Source of the DNA: an uncultured Cellvibrionales bacterium
GTDB lineage: Bacteria > Pseudomonadota > Gammaproteobacteria > Pseudomonadales > GM7GCV1
Length of the DNA stretch: 64,000 nt
Direction of reading: 5' to 3'
Assembly: GCA_913063225.1 (NCBI GenBank)
Contig: CAJXYP010000011.1
Coordinates: forward strand, 1-64,000
Shown: positions 35,448 through 44,679 of the stretch, in pieces
Numbering within the stretch: position 1 is the first letter of the stretch
How the letters are laid out: each line of letters opens with the position of its first letter
Program-made: the position numbers and the translations under genes
Notes under the pieces: model-generated
Seen by the model: the letters and a program-made list of their open reading frames with translations, nothing else
Told to the model about the DNA's origin: nothing
The model's database searches: none

Positions 35448-36194
35448 ATGTTAGAAAACTTTAAGCGCGTCCGCTTTGTATTAGTAAATACCTCCCAGCC
35501 GGGAAATATTGGCGGTGCTGCGCGAGCAATAAAAAATATGGGTTTTGCAGATCTTGTTTTGGTGCAGCCGGAGATATTCCCTTCAGATCGGGCTCGTTGG
35601 CGAGCAGCTGGAGCGAAGGATGTTCTGCAGAATACTCGAGTTGTTGATACCTATGCAGAAGCAATAGCGGATTGTGAGCTGGTTATCGGCACCAGTGCCC
35701 GTGAAAGACGTATTCCTTGGCCATTGGTAAATCCTAGAGTATGTGGCGAAAAGGTCGCTGCTGAGGCATCTGATACCTCCAAGCACCAAGTCGCTCTGGT
35801 GTTTGGTCGCGAAGATGCGGGTTTAACTAATGATGAGCTTCAGCGATGCCACTTGCATGTGCATATCCCCACCAACCCGGATTATTCCTCGTTAAACCTG
35901 TGTGCTGCGGTTCAGGTTCTGGCCTACGAAGTTAGAATGGCGATGCTGGAGTCTTCTGGTGAGCTAAAAGATTTTGAGCAGGAGTGGGATGCCCCCCTGG
36001 CAAAATCTGAAGACTTAGAGAATTTTTTAGTGCATTTGGAAGAGACGATGGAATCTACCGGTTTTCTGAATCCGAAGACACCCCGACAAACCATGACTCG
36101 AATGCGACGCATGTTCGGGCGCATTCGCCCCGATCAGTCTGAGGTGGCTATTCTTAGAGGCTTGCTGTCCTCTGTGAAGCCAAAATCAAAGTAG
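35448..36194 (+). CDS. trmJ: tRNA (cytidine/uridine-2'-O-)-methyltransferase TrmJ
   Basis: SPOUT-class methyltransferase that 2'-O-methylates position 32 of tRNAs. The 248-residue protein has NTSQPGNIGGAARAIKNMGF near the start, VFGREDAGLTNDE, and IPTNPDYSSLNLCAAVQVL: the three knot motifs. The C-terminal region is the usual helical extension (PRQTMTRMRRMFGRI). In pseudomonads cysE follows; here iscR follows directly after about 100 bases. Confidence 0.94.
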   Translation: MLENFKRVRFVLVNTSQPGNIGGAARAIKNMGFADLVLVQPEIFPSDRARWRAAGAKDVLQNTRVVDTYAEAIADCELVIGTSARERRIPWPLVNPRVCGEKVAAEASDTSKHQVALVFGREDAGLTNDELQRCHLHVHIPTNPDYSSLNLCAAVQVLAYEVRMAMLESSGELKDFEQEWDAPLAKSEDLENFLVHLEETMESTGFLNPKTPRQTMTRMRRMFGRIRPDQSEVAILRGLLSSVKPKSK

Positions 36195-36232
36195 TTTTTG
36201 GTCCCTTATCTGAAGTATTAAAGCTTGTGTAA

Positions 36233-36267
36233 TAATACTTGACTAAAATGGTAGGAATTAGCATAAT
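36233..36267 (+). promoter_or_regulatory. isc promoter with IscR-type site
   Basis: TTGACT (36239-36244) and CATAAT (36262-36267) are 17 bases apart. The stretch ATACTTGACTAAAATGGTAG over the -35 box matches the type-1 IscR site form seen in gammaproteobacterial isc promoters. This predicts autorepression by [2Fe-2S]-IscR. Confidence 0.75.
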
Positions 36268-36298
36268 TCAACCTCAACTTGGGCTCGGATAATTTGCT

Positions 36299-36769
36299 AT
36301 GAGGCTGACTACGAAAGGCCGCTACGCGGTTACAGCAATGTTGGATCTTGCCATGCATGGCGAAGATGCACCTGTTAGCTTGTCCGATATTTCGAAGCGG
36401 CAGGGTATATCTCTCTCATATTTAGAACAGTTATTTTCGAAGCTTAGACAAAACACATTAGTGCAAAGCGTGCGCGGTCCCGGCGGTGGTTATAGCTTGG
36501 CGCGTATACCCGATAGTATTTCCATTGCCGAAATTATCGGCGCAGTCAGCGAGTCTATTGATGCGACTAACTGCAAGGGAGCTGGTGATTGTCAGCATGG
36601 AGAAATGTGCCTTACTCATCACCTCTGGGAAGATCTCAGTGACCAGATTCGTAACTTCCTAAGAGGTATCAGCCTGGCTAACCTAGTTGCACGACGAGAT
36701 ATCGCTTCTATTTGTGATCGCCAGAACGCCGCTGTTGCTGACCTTTTACTGGTCCAAGGAACAAATTAG
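36299..36769 (+). CDS. iscR: Iron-sulfur cluster regulator IscR
   Basis: Rrf2-family repressor, 156 residues. It has an N-terminal winged helix ([19 protein letters not shown] ... [14 protein letters not shown]) and the three-Cys [2Fe-2S] ligand set in [13 protein letters not shown] near residue 92-104, with the downstream LTHHLWEDL (the His ligand region). It represses its own operon when Fe-S clusters are plentiful and activates some genes in apo form. First gene of the isc operon. Confidence 0.96.
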   Translation: MRLTTKGRYAVTAMLDLAMHGEDAPVSLSDISKRQGISLSYLEQLFSKLRQNTLVQSVRGPGGGYSLARIPDSISIAEIIGAVSESIDATNCKGAGDCQHGEMCLTHHLWEDLSDQIRNFLRGISLANLVARRDIASICDRQNAAVADLLLVQGTN

Positions 36770-36793
36770 TAATTAATTGGAAATTAGAATTAT

Positions 36794-38008
36794 ATGAAAA
36801 TCCCGATTTATTTAGATTATGCAGCAACCACCCCGGTAGACGAGCGTGTCGCAGCCGCGATGGTTGAGTGCCTCACTACTAGCGGTAAGTTTGGTAATCC
36901 AGCCTCACGATCTCATCAATTTGGTTGGGAAGCAGAAGCGGCGGTAGAAACCGCTCGCGCTAATGTCGCTGCGCTTGTTGGTGCCGATCCACGAGAAATC
37001 GTCTGGACTTCCGGTGCAACCGAAGGCGACAACCTAGCGATAAAAGGCGCTGCCCAATTCAATCAGAAGAAAGGCAAGCATGTAATCACCTCAAAAATTG
37101 AGCATAAAGCCGTACTTGATACTTGCCGTCAGCTCGAGCGAGAAGGTTTCGAAGTTACTTATTTAGACCCGGATGAATTCGGCATTATTTCGCCGGAAAG
37201 CGTTGCAGTTGCCATCAGGGAAGACACTACAGTCGTTTCTATCATGCATGTGCACAACGAGCTGGGCGCTATCAATGATATAGCTGCGATAGGTGCGGCT
37301 TGCAGAGAGAAAGGCGTTATATTTCATGTAGATGCGGCGCAAAGCGCAGGCAAAGTATTGGTAGATGTTGAGGCTATGAATATAGATCTAATGTCCTTTT
37401 CTGCTCATAAAGCTTATGGGCCCAAAGGTATGGGCGCCCTATATGTCCGCCGCAAGCCGAGAGTTCGTCTTGAAGCCCAGATACACGGTGGCGGTCACGA
37501 GCGCGGCATGCGTTCGGGCACTTTACCCACCCACCAGATTGTTGGCATGGGCGAAGCCTTTCGTATCGCAAATGAAGAGATGGATGCGGATGTTAAGCAT
37601 GTCGTCGCTTTGCGTAAGCGTTTGCTAGATGGTTTTGCTTCTATAGAAGAAACCAAGATAAATGGTCATGAAACGCAAACTTACCCTGGCATTCTGAATA
37701 TTAGTTTTGCTTATGTAGAAGGTGAGTCATTGTTAATGGCTCTTAAAGATATGGCGGTTTCATCCGGCTCAGCTTGTACTTCGGCAAGTTTGGAGCCATC
37801 TTATGTATTGCGGGCCCTTGGCCTCAACGACGAACTGGCGCATAGTTCCATTCGTTTTAGTATTGGTCGTTTTACCACGGAAGAAGAGATTGATTATGTA
37901 ATTAGTCGAGTTCAAAACGCGGTTGAACGTTTACGGGAAATGTCTCCCTTATGGGATATGTTTAAAGATGGTATCGATTTGTCCACTGTTGAGTGGGCGG
38001 CACACTAG
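36794..38008 (+). CDS. iscS: Cysteine desulfurase IscS
   Basis: PLP enzyme that takes sulfur from cysteine and hands it to IscU. The 404 residues show the PLP-lysine in [12 protein letters not shown] and the mobile catalytic Cys in [20 protein letters not shown]. Starts [15 protein letters not shown] after the initiator. The 25-base gap to iscR and the operon order iscR-S-U-A-hscB-hscA-fdx-iscX are standard. Confidence 0.97.
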   Translation: MKIPIYLDYAATTPVDERVAAAMVECLTTSGKFGNPASRSHQFGWEAEAAVETARANVAALVGADPREIVWTSGATEGDNLAIKGAAQFNQKKGKHVITSKIEHKAVLDTCRQLEREGFEVTYLDPDEFGIISPESVAVAIREDTTVVSIMHVHNELGAINDIAAIGAACREKGVIFHVDAAQSAGKVLVDVEAMNIDLMSFSAHKAYGPKGMGALYVRRKPRVRLEAQIHGGGHERGMRSGTLPTHQIVGMGEAFRIANEEMDADVKHVVALRKRLLDGFASIEETKINGHETQTYPGILNISFAYVEGESLLMALKDMAVSSGSACTSASLEPSYVLRALGLNDELAHSSIRFSIGRFTTEEEIDYVISRVQNAVERLREMSPLWDMFKDGIDLSTVEWAAH

Positions 38009-38035
38009 GCTTAATAGGCCCCAGGAGAGTAGATC

Positions 38036-38422
38036 ATGGCTTACACAGAAAAGGTAATTGATCATTACGAAAATCCACGCAATGTTGGCAGGTTGGATGA
38101 TAGTTCATACAACGTAGGCACTGGTATGGTCGGTGCTCCTGCTTGCGGCGATGTTATGCGCCTGCAGATTCAGGTTGATGGCGACGGCGTTATTCGGGAT
38201 GCTAAGTTTAAAACCTACGGTTGTGGTTCAGCTATTGCTTCCAGTTCGCTTTTAACCGAATGGGTTAAAGGGCGTTCTTTAGACGATGCGGAATCCATTA
38301 AGAACACAGAAATTGCGGCAGAGCTCGCTTTGCCACCGGTGAAGATTCACTGTTCGGTATTAGCAGAAGACGCCATTAAAGCGGCAGTCCGCGACCTTCG
38401 CGCAAAGCGTGATCGCGCATAG
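38036..38422 (+). CDS. iscU: Fe-S cluster assembly scaffold IscU
   Basis: A 128-residue scaffold on which [2Fe-2S] and [4Fe-4S] clusters form. The three cluster Cys are visible: [11 protein letters not shown] (near residue 37), [13 protein letters not shown] (near 63), and [14 protein letters not shown] (near 106). The HscA-recognition LPPVK motif is present. Full length, with a good ribosome site (CAGGAGAG) before ATG. Confidence 0.97.
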   Translation: MAYTEKVIDHYENPRNVGRLDDSSYNVGTGMVGAPACGDVMRLQIQVDGDGVIRDAKFKTYGCGSAIASSSLLTEWVKGRSLDDAESIKNTEIAAELALPPVKIHCSVLAEDAIKAAVRDLRAKRDRA

Positions 38423-38436
38423 AGGCAGGGCAACAA

Positions 38437-38760
38437 GTGGAAATCTCCATTACAGACGCAGCAGCCAACCACGTTGGTAAACAGCTAAGTAATCGCGGTA
38501 AAGGCGAGGGCATACGTCTGGGTGTAAGAACCTCTGGATGTAGCGGCTTTTCCTATGTACTGGAATTTGTTGATGAGACCGATCCAGTAGATGAAGTTTT
38601 TGAACATCAGGGCGTAAAGGTATTTATTGATCCCAAGAGCCTGATCTTTCTTAACGGCACCGAACTCGATTTTGAGAAAGAGGGCCTTAACGAAGGACTG
38701 AAGTTCAATAATCCCAACGTTACTGGCGAGTGTGGTTGCGGCGAAAGCTTTAACGTTTAA
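38437..38760 (+). CDS. iscA: Iron-sulfur assembly protein IscA
   Basis: A-type carrier, 107 residues, that transfers clusters to targets. The conserved Cys are in [11 protein letters not shown] (near 35) and GECGCGESF at the C-terminus. A GTG start is used, with AGGCAGGG upstream. It lies 14 bases after iscU. Confidence 0.96.
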   Translation: MEISITDAAANHVGKQLSNRGKGEGIRLGVRTSGCSGFSYVLEFVDETDPVDEVFEHQGVKVFIDPKSLIFLNGTELDFEKEGLNEGLKFNNPNVTGECGCGESFNV

Positions 38761-38814
38761 TTTGCGGCTAGTTACTAAGCGTTTAAATAGCAGCTGCTGA
38801 CTAAGGAATATATC

Positions 38815-39351
38815 TTGTCCTCGTCCAATCAGACTCACTTCGAGTGGTTTTCGGTTCCGTGCCAATTCGATATTGACCTGCGCGAGTTAAGAACAACCTA
38901 TCTAGAGCTGCAAAAGCAATTGCACCCGGATAAAAGTGCCGGGGAGTCGGAGCTCGACCAAAATACGGCCGTGCGCCTAAATACCAAATTAAATGATGCC
39001 TACGACAAGCTGAAAGATCCGGTGAAACGCGCTATTTATCTGCTTGAGTTGCAAGGCATTGAATACGATCCGGATAGACAAACCCAGAACGACCCAATCT
39101 ATTTAATGCAGCAGTTAGAGATACGCGAAGAACTAGGTGATCTAACGGCAGATGATCCGAAGTTGGATTCTCACCTGGATAAATTTAGATCTCTCGCGCT
39201 AGCTCAACTAGAGCAATACTCCGAAGAGTTTAGAATGGCGCAGACTAAAAATGACTGGCCTCTAGCTTGCGCCGCTATAGGACGCATGATGTTTGCCAAC
39301 AAATTAACCCGCGACGTCAATGAGCGCGAAGAACAACTACTGGACCTTTAA
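38815..39351 (+). CDS. hscB: Fe-S co-chaperone HscB (J-type)
   Basis: J-domain co-chaperone that brings IscU to HscA. The 178 residues carry the J-domain with the His-Pro-Asp loop in QKQLHPDKSA near residue 37-46 and a C-terminal helical domain that binds IscU. A TTG start is used; AAGGAA lies upstream. It is followed by hscA after 9 bases. Confidence 0.95.
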   Translation: MSSSNQTHFEWFSVPCQFDIDLRELRTTYLELQKQLHPDKSAGESELDQNTAVRLNTKLNDAYDKLKDPVKRAIYLLELQGIEYDPDRQTQNDPIYLMQQLEIREELGDLTADDPKLDSHLDKFRSLALAQLEQYSEEFRMAQTKNDWPLACAAIGRMMFANKLTRDVNEREEQLLDL

Positions 39352-39360
39352 ACTAGATCT

Positions 39361-41250
39361 ATGAGTCTTCTGCAAATATCCGAACCGGGACAATCTCCGG
39401 AACCTCATCAAGGCAAGTTAGCCGTGGGCATAGATCTGGGTACCAGTAACTCCTTGGTCTGTAGTGTCCGCCGCGGTGGCCCGGTTCCTATAAGTGACGA
39501 CGAGTTGGGCGATCTAGTGCCATCGGTTGTGCACTATGGAAAGGATGCTATTCACGTAGGACGTGCAGCCACTGAATATCTCCTTACCGATACACAAAAC
39601 ACCCTTACCTCCGTAAAGCGTTTTGTAGGAAAAAATCAGTCAGACTTTCCCGATCTGAGTGTTTTCCCATACCGTTTTGAAGCGAATACAGAAAACCTGA
39701 AGATATATACGAATCAAGGTTTAGTGTCGCCGGTCGAGGCTAGTTCTAGAATATTAAATTACCTAGTGGAGCGAGCCGAGAATCAACTTCGCGGTGATAT
39801 AGATGGCGCAGTCATTACGGTTCCAGCCTACTTTGATGACGCTCAGCGGCAAGCCACTAAAGATGCGGCAACACAGGCAGGTATTAAAGTACTTCGACTG
39901 CTGAATGAGCCAACCGCAGCAGCAGTTGCCTATGGCTTAGATGTGGAACAAAGCGGTACAGATGTACCTGACCAGGAAGCAGCTGAGCGCTTAATAGCGG
40001 TTTACGATCTTGGCGGTGGTACCTTTGATATATCCATTCTTAGATTACATCGGGGGGTATTTGAAGTACTGGCTACTGGCGGCGATAGTGCTTTAGGTGG
40101 CGACGATTTTGATGCCTTGATTTGCCAGTGGTTTTTGACCGAGACCGGTCAGCAAACCGAAAGCGCTGAGGAAATTCGCGCTTTGCAATTAAGAGCTCGT
40201 CGAGCCAAAGAAGAGCTAGCATTGCTTCAGCAAACTCAGATCGAATTTAAGGGTCAAGCGCGCACACTAAGTCGTGATCAATTAGCCGAGCTAATAGATC
40301 CACTCGTACAGAAAACAGTAAAAGTCTGCCGCCGAGCCTTGCGTGATGCGGAAGTCAGCACAGATCAGATCGATGCGGTTGTGATGGTGGGCGGATCCAC
40401 AAGGGTTGCCGCCGTTCAGGCTAAGGTTGAAGCCTTCTTTGATGCCCCGCTTAAAAGTGATATTGATCCTGATAGGGTAGTTGCCCTGGGTGCGGCTATT
40501 CAGGCAGATATCCTGATTGGCAACAAAAACGATCAGGATATGCTGCTGCTGGATGTGGTTCCTTTGTCCTTAGGGCTGGAAACCGTAGGTGGGCTCACGG
40601 AGAAGATTATCCATCGCAATACCACCATTCCTGTTGCCCGGGCTCAAGAGTTCACTACCTATAAAGACGGCCAAACTGCTATGCAGATACATGCGGTTCA
40701 GGGTGAGCGCGAGCTTGTGCAAGATTGCCGCTCATTGGCTCGATTTGAATTAACCGGTATTCCGCCCATGGTTGCTGGTGCGGCACGCATCAAGGTGCAA
40801 TTCCAGGTAGACCCGGATGGACTACTAAGCGTATCGGCAGAAGAAACAACTACAGGCGTGCGTGCTGAAGTAGAGGTAAAACCTTCCTACGGACTGCAAG
40901 AAGACCAAATCGCCACTATGCTTAAAGATTCTTTCGAGCACGCCACTGATGACGTAGCGGCACGTTCCTTACGCGAGCACCAAGTGGAAGCTGAGGGGTT
41001 GGCTTTTGCTATTGAAGCGGCATTGAAAGCGGACGGTCTAGCGTTGCTATCAGGCGATGAGCAAGAGGTTATAACCCTCGCGGTGGATCAATTACGTAGT
41101 ATTGCCACTACTGGTAATCTGCGTGAGCTGCAATGTGAAATTCAGCATGTTAGTAAACTAAGCGAATCTTTTGCCACCAGGCGAATGGACAAGAGCGTGC
41201 GTGAAGCCCTTGCAGGACACACGGTTGATGAATTTGAATCAGCTGACTAA
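39361..41250 (+). CDS. hscA: Fe-S assembly chaperone HscA
   Basis: Specialised Hsp70 that releases clusters from IscU with ATP. The 629-residue protein has the nucleotide-binding domain motifs GIDLGTSNSLV, VPAYFDDAQRQATKDAA, LNEPTAAAVAYG, YDLGGGTFDISIL and VVMVGGSTRVA. The substrate domain follows. Slightly longer than E. coli HscA (616), as usual in this group. Confidence 0.97.
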   Translation: MSLLQISEPGQSPEPHQGKLAVGIDLGTSNSLVCSVRRGGPVPISDDELGDLVPSVVHYGKDAIHVGRAATEYLLTDTQNTLTSVKRFVGKNQSDFPDLSVFPYRFEANTENLKIYTNQGLVSPVEASSRILNYLVERAENQLRGDIDGAVITVPAYFDDAQRQATKDAATQAGIKVLRLLNEPTAAAVAYGLDVEQSGTDVPDQEAAERLIAVYDLGGGTFDISILRLHRGVFEVLATGGDSALGGDDFDALICQWFLTETGQQTESAEEIRALQLRARRAKEELALLQQTQIEFKGQARTLSRDQLAELIDPLVQKTVKVCRRALRDAEVSTDQIDAVVMVGGSTRVAAVQAKVEAFFDAPLKSDIDPDRVVALGAAIQADILIGNKNDQDMLLLDVVPLSLGLETVGGLTEKIIHRNTTIPVARAQEFTTYKDGQTAMQIHAVQGERELVQDCRSLARFELTGIPPMVAGAARIKVQFQVDPDGLLSVSAEETTTGVRAEVEVKPSYGLQEDQIATMLKDSFEHATDDVAARSLREHQVEAEGLAFAIEAALKADGLALLSGDEQEVITLAVDQLRSIATTGNLRELQCEIQHVSKLSESFATRRMDKSVREALAGHTVDEFESAD

Positions 41251-41252
41251 TC

Positions 41253-41268
41253 GGAGCCAGTTGGCTCC
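41253..41268. other. Hairpin between hscA and fdx
   Basis: GGAGCC-AGTT-GGCTCC, 6-base perfect stem just past the hscA stop. There is no strong T run, so it is more likely an RNA-processing or stability hairpin than a terminator. Confidence 0.4.
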
Positions 41269-41300
41269 TAACTATTATTGAAGAACCTAAGGCCCTTTAA

Positions 41301-41639
41301 ATGCCCAAGATCGTAATTCTTCCCCACGAATCAATCTGCCCTGAAGGCGCCGTAATCGATGCCGAACTAGGCCAGAGTATCTGTCGTGCAGCTTTGAATG
41401 CTGGTATTCATATAGAGCATGCATGCGAAATGTCCTGTGCCTGTACCACCTGCCATGTCCATATTCGCGAGGGCGCCGAGTCCCTGAATGAAGCGGATGA
41501 ACTTGAAGATGACTTTCTCGATAAGGCTTGGGGCTTAGATCCCGATTCACGCCTTAGCTGCCAGGCTATAGTTGATGATAAAGATCTGACGATTGAGATT
41601 CCGAAGTATACGATCAACATGGTTTCCGAAAATCACTGA
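41301..41639 (+). CDS. fdx: Isc-type [2Fe-2S] ferredoxin
   Basis: Adrenodoxin-type ferredoxin that donates electrons to cluster assembly. The 112 residues carry the ligands in CEMSCACTTCHVHI near residues 42-55 and a fourth Cys in DSRLSCQAIV near 87. Full length. It is followed by iscX after about 50 bases. Confidence 0.96.
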   Translation: MPKIVILPHESICPEGAVIDAELGQSICRAALNAGIHIEHACEMSCACTTCHVHIREGAESLNEADELEDDFLDKAWGLDPDSRLSCQAIVDDKDLTIEIPKYTINMVSENH

Positions 41640-41693
41640 TGCCTGCTGCTCTAGCCGTCGCTCATAACGCTACTAAACATTAGGAGAATTCAA

Positions 41694-41888
41694 ATGAGAT
41701 GGTCTGACGTATTCGAAATAGCTATGGGGCTCGCCGATAGCCATGAAGATGTTGATCCCCAATACGTTAATTTTGTTGACCTACGAAAGTGGGTAATGGC
41801 ACTTGAAGGGTTTGATGATGATCCCGTTCGGTGCGGCGAGAAGGTTCTAGAGGCTATTCAAATGGCATGGATTGAAGAAGCTTCTTAA
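41694..41888 (+). CDS. iscX: Isc accessory protein IscX
   Basis: A small acidic protein (64 residues) that binds IscS and iron and modulates cluster assembly. MRWSDVFEIAMGLADSHEDV and VNFVDLRKWVMALEGF are characteristic. It is the last gene of the isc block, followed not by ndk as in Pseudomonas but by about 17.5 kb of accessory genes. Confidence 0.94.
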   Translation: MRWSDVFEIAMGLADSHEDVDPQYVNFVDLRKWVMALEGFDDDPVRCGEKVLEAIQMAWIEEAS

Positions 41889-41910
41889 TTTTTCTGATCG
41901 GGGTATAGGA

Positions 41911-42402
41911 ATGAAAATACGTTATTTGGCACTACAGCTCGTTATTATATTCCTGGTTGTTGGCTGTGCCGCCGTCGATGAATACAATTTCGAAGATTAT
42001 TCCAGCTCAACGGTCAGCGCTACAACACTGCAAAGCGTAGATATAGAAAGCTCCCCAGAATCAAACGTCTTTGCAGACAGGCTAAGGTTATTGATCGGAA
42101 GCGCACCCAACTACGCAGGGCATTATGTTGTAGCCGGATTTGGATGTGGTACCTCCTGTCAAATAGTGACTATCGTTGATATCGATACGGGTAAAGTTTC
42201 GATGCCTACTACTTCATCTGAAGGTGCCTGTTATTCAAAAGCTAGCCGACTCCTAATTGTGAATCCTTTCATAGCCGATTCTTATGGCGATTCTCTACCG
42301 GCATCGGCATACACCTATTACTACTTAATGGACGACAATGGTCTAGAGCTCCTTGATAAAACAAAGGAGCCTTTTAGTGGCGTTTGCGAATTTGGCCAGT
42401 AG
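41911..42402 (+). CDS. Hypothetical lipoprotein
   Basis: A 163-residue lipoprotein with lipobox VVGC (signal peptide MKIRYLALQLVIIFLVVGC). The mature part contains APNYAGHYVVAGFGCGTSCQ, a pattern I have seen in small secreted proteins of environmental proteobacteria without assigned function. Several Cys (CGTSC, GACYS, GVCEF) could form disulfides. The start at 41911 has AGGA and GGGG before it; the longer frame overlaps iscX. It is the first accessory gene after isc. Confidence 0.6.
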   Translation: MKIRYLALQLVIIFLVVGCAAVDEYNFEDYSSSTVSATTLQSVDIESSPESNVFADRLRLLIGSAPNYAGHYVVAGFGCGTSCQIVTIVDIDTGKVSMPTTSSEGACYSKASRLLIVNPFIADSYGDSLPASAYTYYYLMDDNGLELLDKTKEPFSGVCEFGQ

Positions 42403-42491
42403 TAATTCAAATTTGCGCTTAGAGAAACGGACTGACAGTACCTTTATATCTACCCACTAAGATCCTATAGAAAAAACTGAGGAGGCTAAGA

Positions 42492-42926
42492 ATGAAGAAG
42501 AGAATACTGAGTTTATTAGCTTTGATACTTATACCGGCAGCCTTTGCCGCCATAGATGAAGATGGTTTTGTTCGCATCCTGCCAGAAGACATTGTTTGGC
42601 CTGAAGGAACCGGGGAAGGGGCCATTATCAGTGTACTTGCGGGTGATCCAGAGAAACAAGGCCTCTATATTATTCGAGCAAAATTCCCAGCTGGTGTTAT
42701 GTCGGGGCCGCATTACCATTCCACCGACCGTCACGTCACCGTGATATCAGGTACTTGGTATACCGGCACTGGCGACGATTTCGATAGAGAGAACATGGTT
42801 CCTCTAACGCCTGGTAGCTACATGATGCATCCGGCAGGAGCCGTTCATTACGATGGTTCGAACAATGATGAGGAAGTTATCGTCGAGATAAGATCGATTG
42901 GCCCCACTACTGCAGTTAGGTTTTAA
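42492..42926 (+). CDS. Exported cupin-domain protein
   Basis: A 144-residue protein with a signal peptide (MKKRILSLLALILIPAAFA) and a single cupin barrel. FPAGVMSGPHYHSTDRHVTV carries the His residues of the first cupin motif and PLTPGSYMMHPAGAVHYDG the second. It is a possible metal-binding periplasmic protein; substrate and reaction cannot be read. It is preceded by GAGGAGGC-like sequence at the right distance from the ATG and stands between two unrelated genes. Confidence 0.75.
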   Translation: MKKRILSLLALILIPAAFAAIDEDGFVRILPEDIVWPEGTGEGAIISVLAGDPEKQGLYIIRAKFPAGVMSGPHYHSTDRHVTVISGTWYTGTGDDFDRENMVPLTPGSYMMHPAGAVHYDGSNNDEEVIVEIRSIGPTTAVRF

Positions 42927-42958
42927 AAATAGGTTTACTAATAAGGCTAGAGTGCAGT

Positions 42959-43249
42959 ATGAATTCCGAAACTCAACAAGAAATTGAAGCCGCGACTTTC
43001 CGCCGTTTCCTTAAACACTTAGACGACCACAAAGAAGTACAAAATATCGATCTGATGATTCTGGCGGATTTCTGTCGCAACTGTCTGAGCAAATGGTACA
43101 TGGCTGAAGCAGCAGAGCGTGGCGAGTCGATTGACTATGACGCCGCCCGAGAGCTGGTTTATGGCATGCCTTACAGTGAATGGAAGGCGTCGCATCAGTT
43201 GGAGGCGACTCCTGAACAGATGGCAGCTTATAAGGAGCGACGTGGGTGA
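42959..43249 (+). CDS. DUF1244 family protein
   Basis: A 96-residue cytoplasmic protein matching DUF1244: FRRFLKHLDDHKEVQNIDLM, FCRNCLSKWYMAEA, and YGMPYSEWKASHQ are the family's core, with a Cys-x2-Cys pair. The family is widespread in proteobacteria and its function is not known to me. It ends 6 bases before the next gene, so they are probably co-transcribed. Confidence 0.8.
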   Translation: MNSETQQEIEAATFRRFLKHLDDHKEVQNIDLMILADFCRNCLSKWYMAEAAERGESIDYDAARELVYGMPYSEWKASHQLEATPEQMAAYKERRG

Positions 43250-43255
43250 GCCTTT

Positions 43256-44371
43256 ATGAATTTAACTATTAAGCAGCGTGCGTCCGGCAGGTCTCTGTTT
43301 AATCTCACGCTTTTACTCGGCTGCGCTCTGTTCGCTCAAGCAGATGATCTTTATTTCCCTAATGCAGACTCGCGCTGGGAATCTGTGGACCCCAATCAAG
43401 TGGGTTGGGATCAAAAATTACTGGAAGAGGTAATGATTTTCGCACAGCAGCAACGATCCAGTGATGCGGTCGTATTGCTCGATGGCCGAGTATTAGCCGA
43501 AGGCGTCTGGCAAGTAGAGGCCCCCACCAATAGCAATGGCCCTTGGATGTATCCCCGGTTGCTCATTGGACATAGTGAAGATGACAGGCCCATTGAAGAT
43601 GTAGCCTCGGTACAAAAAAGTATAGTTTCGGTTCTGGCGGGCATCGCCCGTGGCAAAGGTTTGCTCGATTTTGATCAATCCGTTGACCATTATCTCGGTC
43701 AGGGATGGTCTACAGTAGAGGCCGATTCGGAATCAAAGATTACTATTCGCCACCTGCTAACCATGACAACGGGACTGGGTACACAGAGCGTATATGAGGC
43801 AGAAGCAGGTGAGCGGTGGGTTTATAGCACTGTTGTTTATCGCAATCTTATGGAGATATTGCAAAGCGTAAGTGGATTAACGGCACGCGAATTATCAGCA
43901 CAATGGCTAACCTCAAAAATAGGTATGAATAACAGCGATTGGGACGTGCGAGTTGGTTTTGGTCGACCGGGGACTAAAGGCCCCTTAGCATTTCAAACAA
44001 CAGCACCTGATTTGGCTCGCTTTGGACTACTGATCTTGGCCGAGGGAAAGTGGGCTGGAGAAGATATTTTAAGTGACCCGAATTATCTCGACGAGGCCTT
44101 CGATTCAAAGGATTCGATCAATGAGTCCTATGGTTTGATTTGGCAGTTGAACAGCGGCGCAACACATATTAGCAATGGTCAAAACCCCCAGCTTGTCGAG
44201 GGTCCATATATCCCCTCCGCGCCGGCTGATTTAGTGATGGCCTCCGGAGGGCTTGATCGCAAAGTCTATATTGTGCCGAGTTTGGGATTGGTGGTGGCTC
44301 GCATAGGCGATCAACCCGAGGGCGATTTTGATGAAGAATTATGGCGGAGAATTATGGCTGCGGCGCCGTAG
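43256..44371 (+). CDS. Exported serine hydrolase (beta-lactamase/class C family)
   Basis: A 371-residue protein with signal peptide and the serine-beta-lactamase/penicillin-binding fold. The nucleophile motif Ser-x2-Lys is in ASVQKSIVSVLAG (near residue 123) and the Tyr-x-Asn-like triad in YSTVVYRNL (near 196). MASGGLDRKVYIVPSLGL near the C-terminus replaces the KTG box. It is likely an esterase or peptidase-like enzyme rather than a true beta-lactamase. It is preceded by DUF1244. Confidence 0.8.
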   Translation: MNLTIKQRASGRSLFNLTLLLGCALFAQADDLYFPNADSRWESVDPNQVGWDQKLLEEVMIFAQQQRSSDAVVLLDGRVLAEGVWQVEAPTNSNGPWMYPRLLIGHSEDDRPIEDVASVQKSIVSVLAGIARGKGLLDFDQSVDHYLGQGWSTVEADSESKITIRHLLTMTTGLGTQSVYEAEAGERWVYSTVVYRNLMEILQSVSGLTARELSAQWLTSKIGMNNSDWDVRVGFGRPGTKGPLAFQTTAPDLARFGLLILAEGKWAGEDILSDPNYLDEAFDSKDSINESYGLIWQLNSGATHISNGQNPQLVEGPYIPSAPADLVMASGGLDRKVYIVPSLGLVVARIGDQPEGDFDEELWRRIMAAAP

Positions 44372-44679
44372 ATCCTGGCAACCTGTGCAGGTAGAAAATA
44401 ACGAAGAAACGATCATGAAAAGAATCATCATTAGTTACATAGTCAAATCTGATAGAAAGTTAAAAGGGGCAAAGGGAACGCATTTATTTTTCTTCATTAG
44501 AAAATAGTGGCGTCCGCCTTGATCCCATAAAGTGAGCTTTTGGGGGCAAATTTTTGAACAATGCCTTTTCTTATTTATATGAGGAAAGTATTGGTAATAA
44601 ATCAGCCTTTTACGAGTCTCATGTACTGCTGGGCCATAATTGCCCCGCAATCTGCTGAATAATTGAAGGAGTTTTTGCA
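44372..44679. other. Intergenic region before mlaA
   Basis: 308 bases with no gene I can support. A 30-codon plus-strand frame and a 100-codon minus-strand frame are present; neither has a ribosome site or family likeness. TTGAAC followed 16 bases later by TATATG could be a weak promoter for the mlaA operon. Confidence 0.45.
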
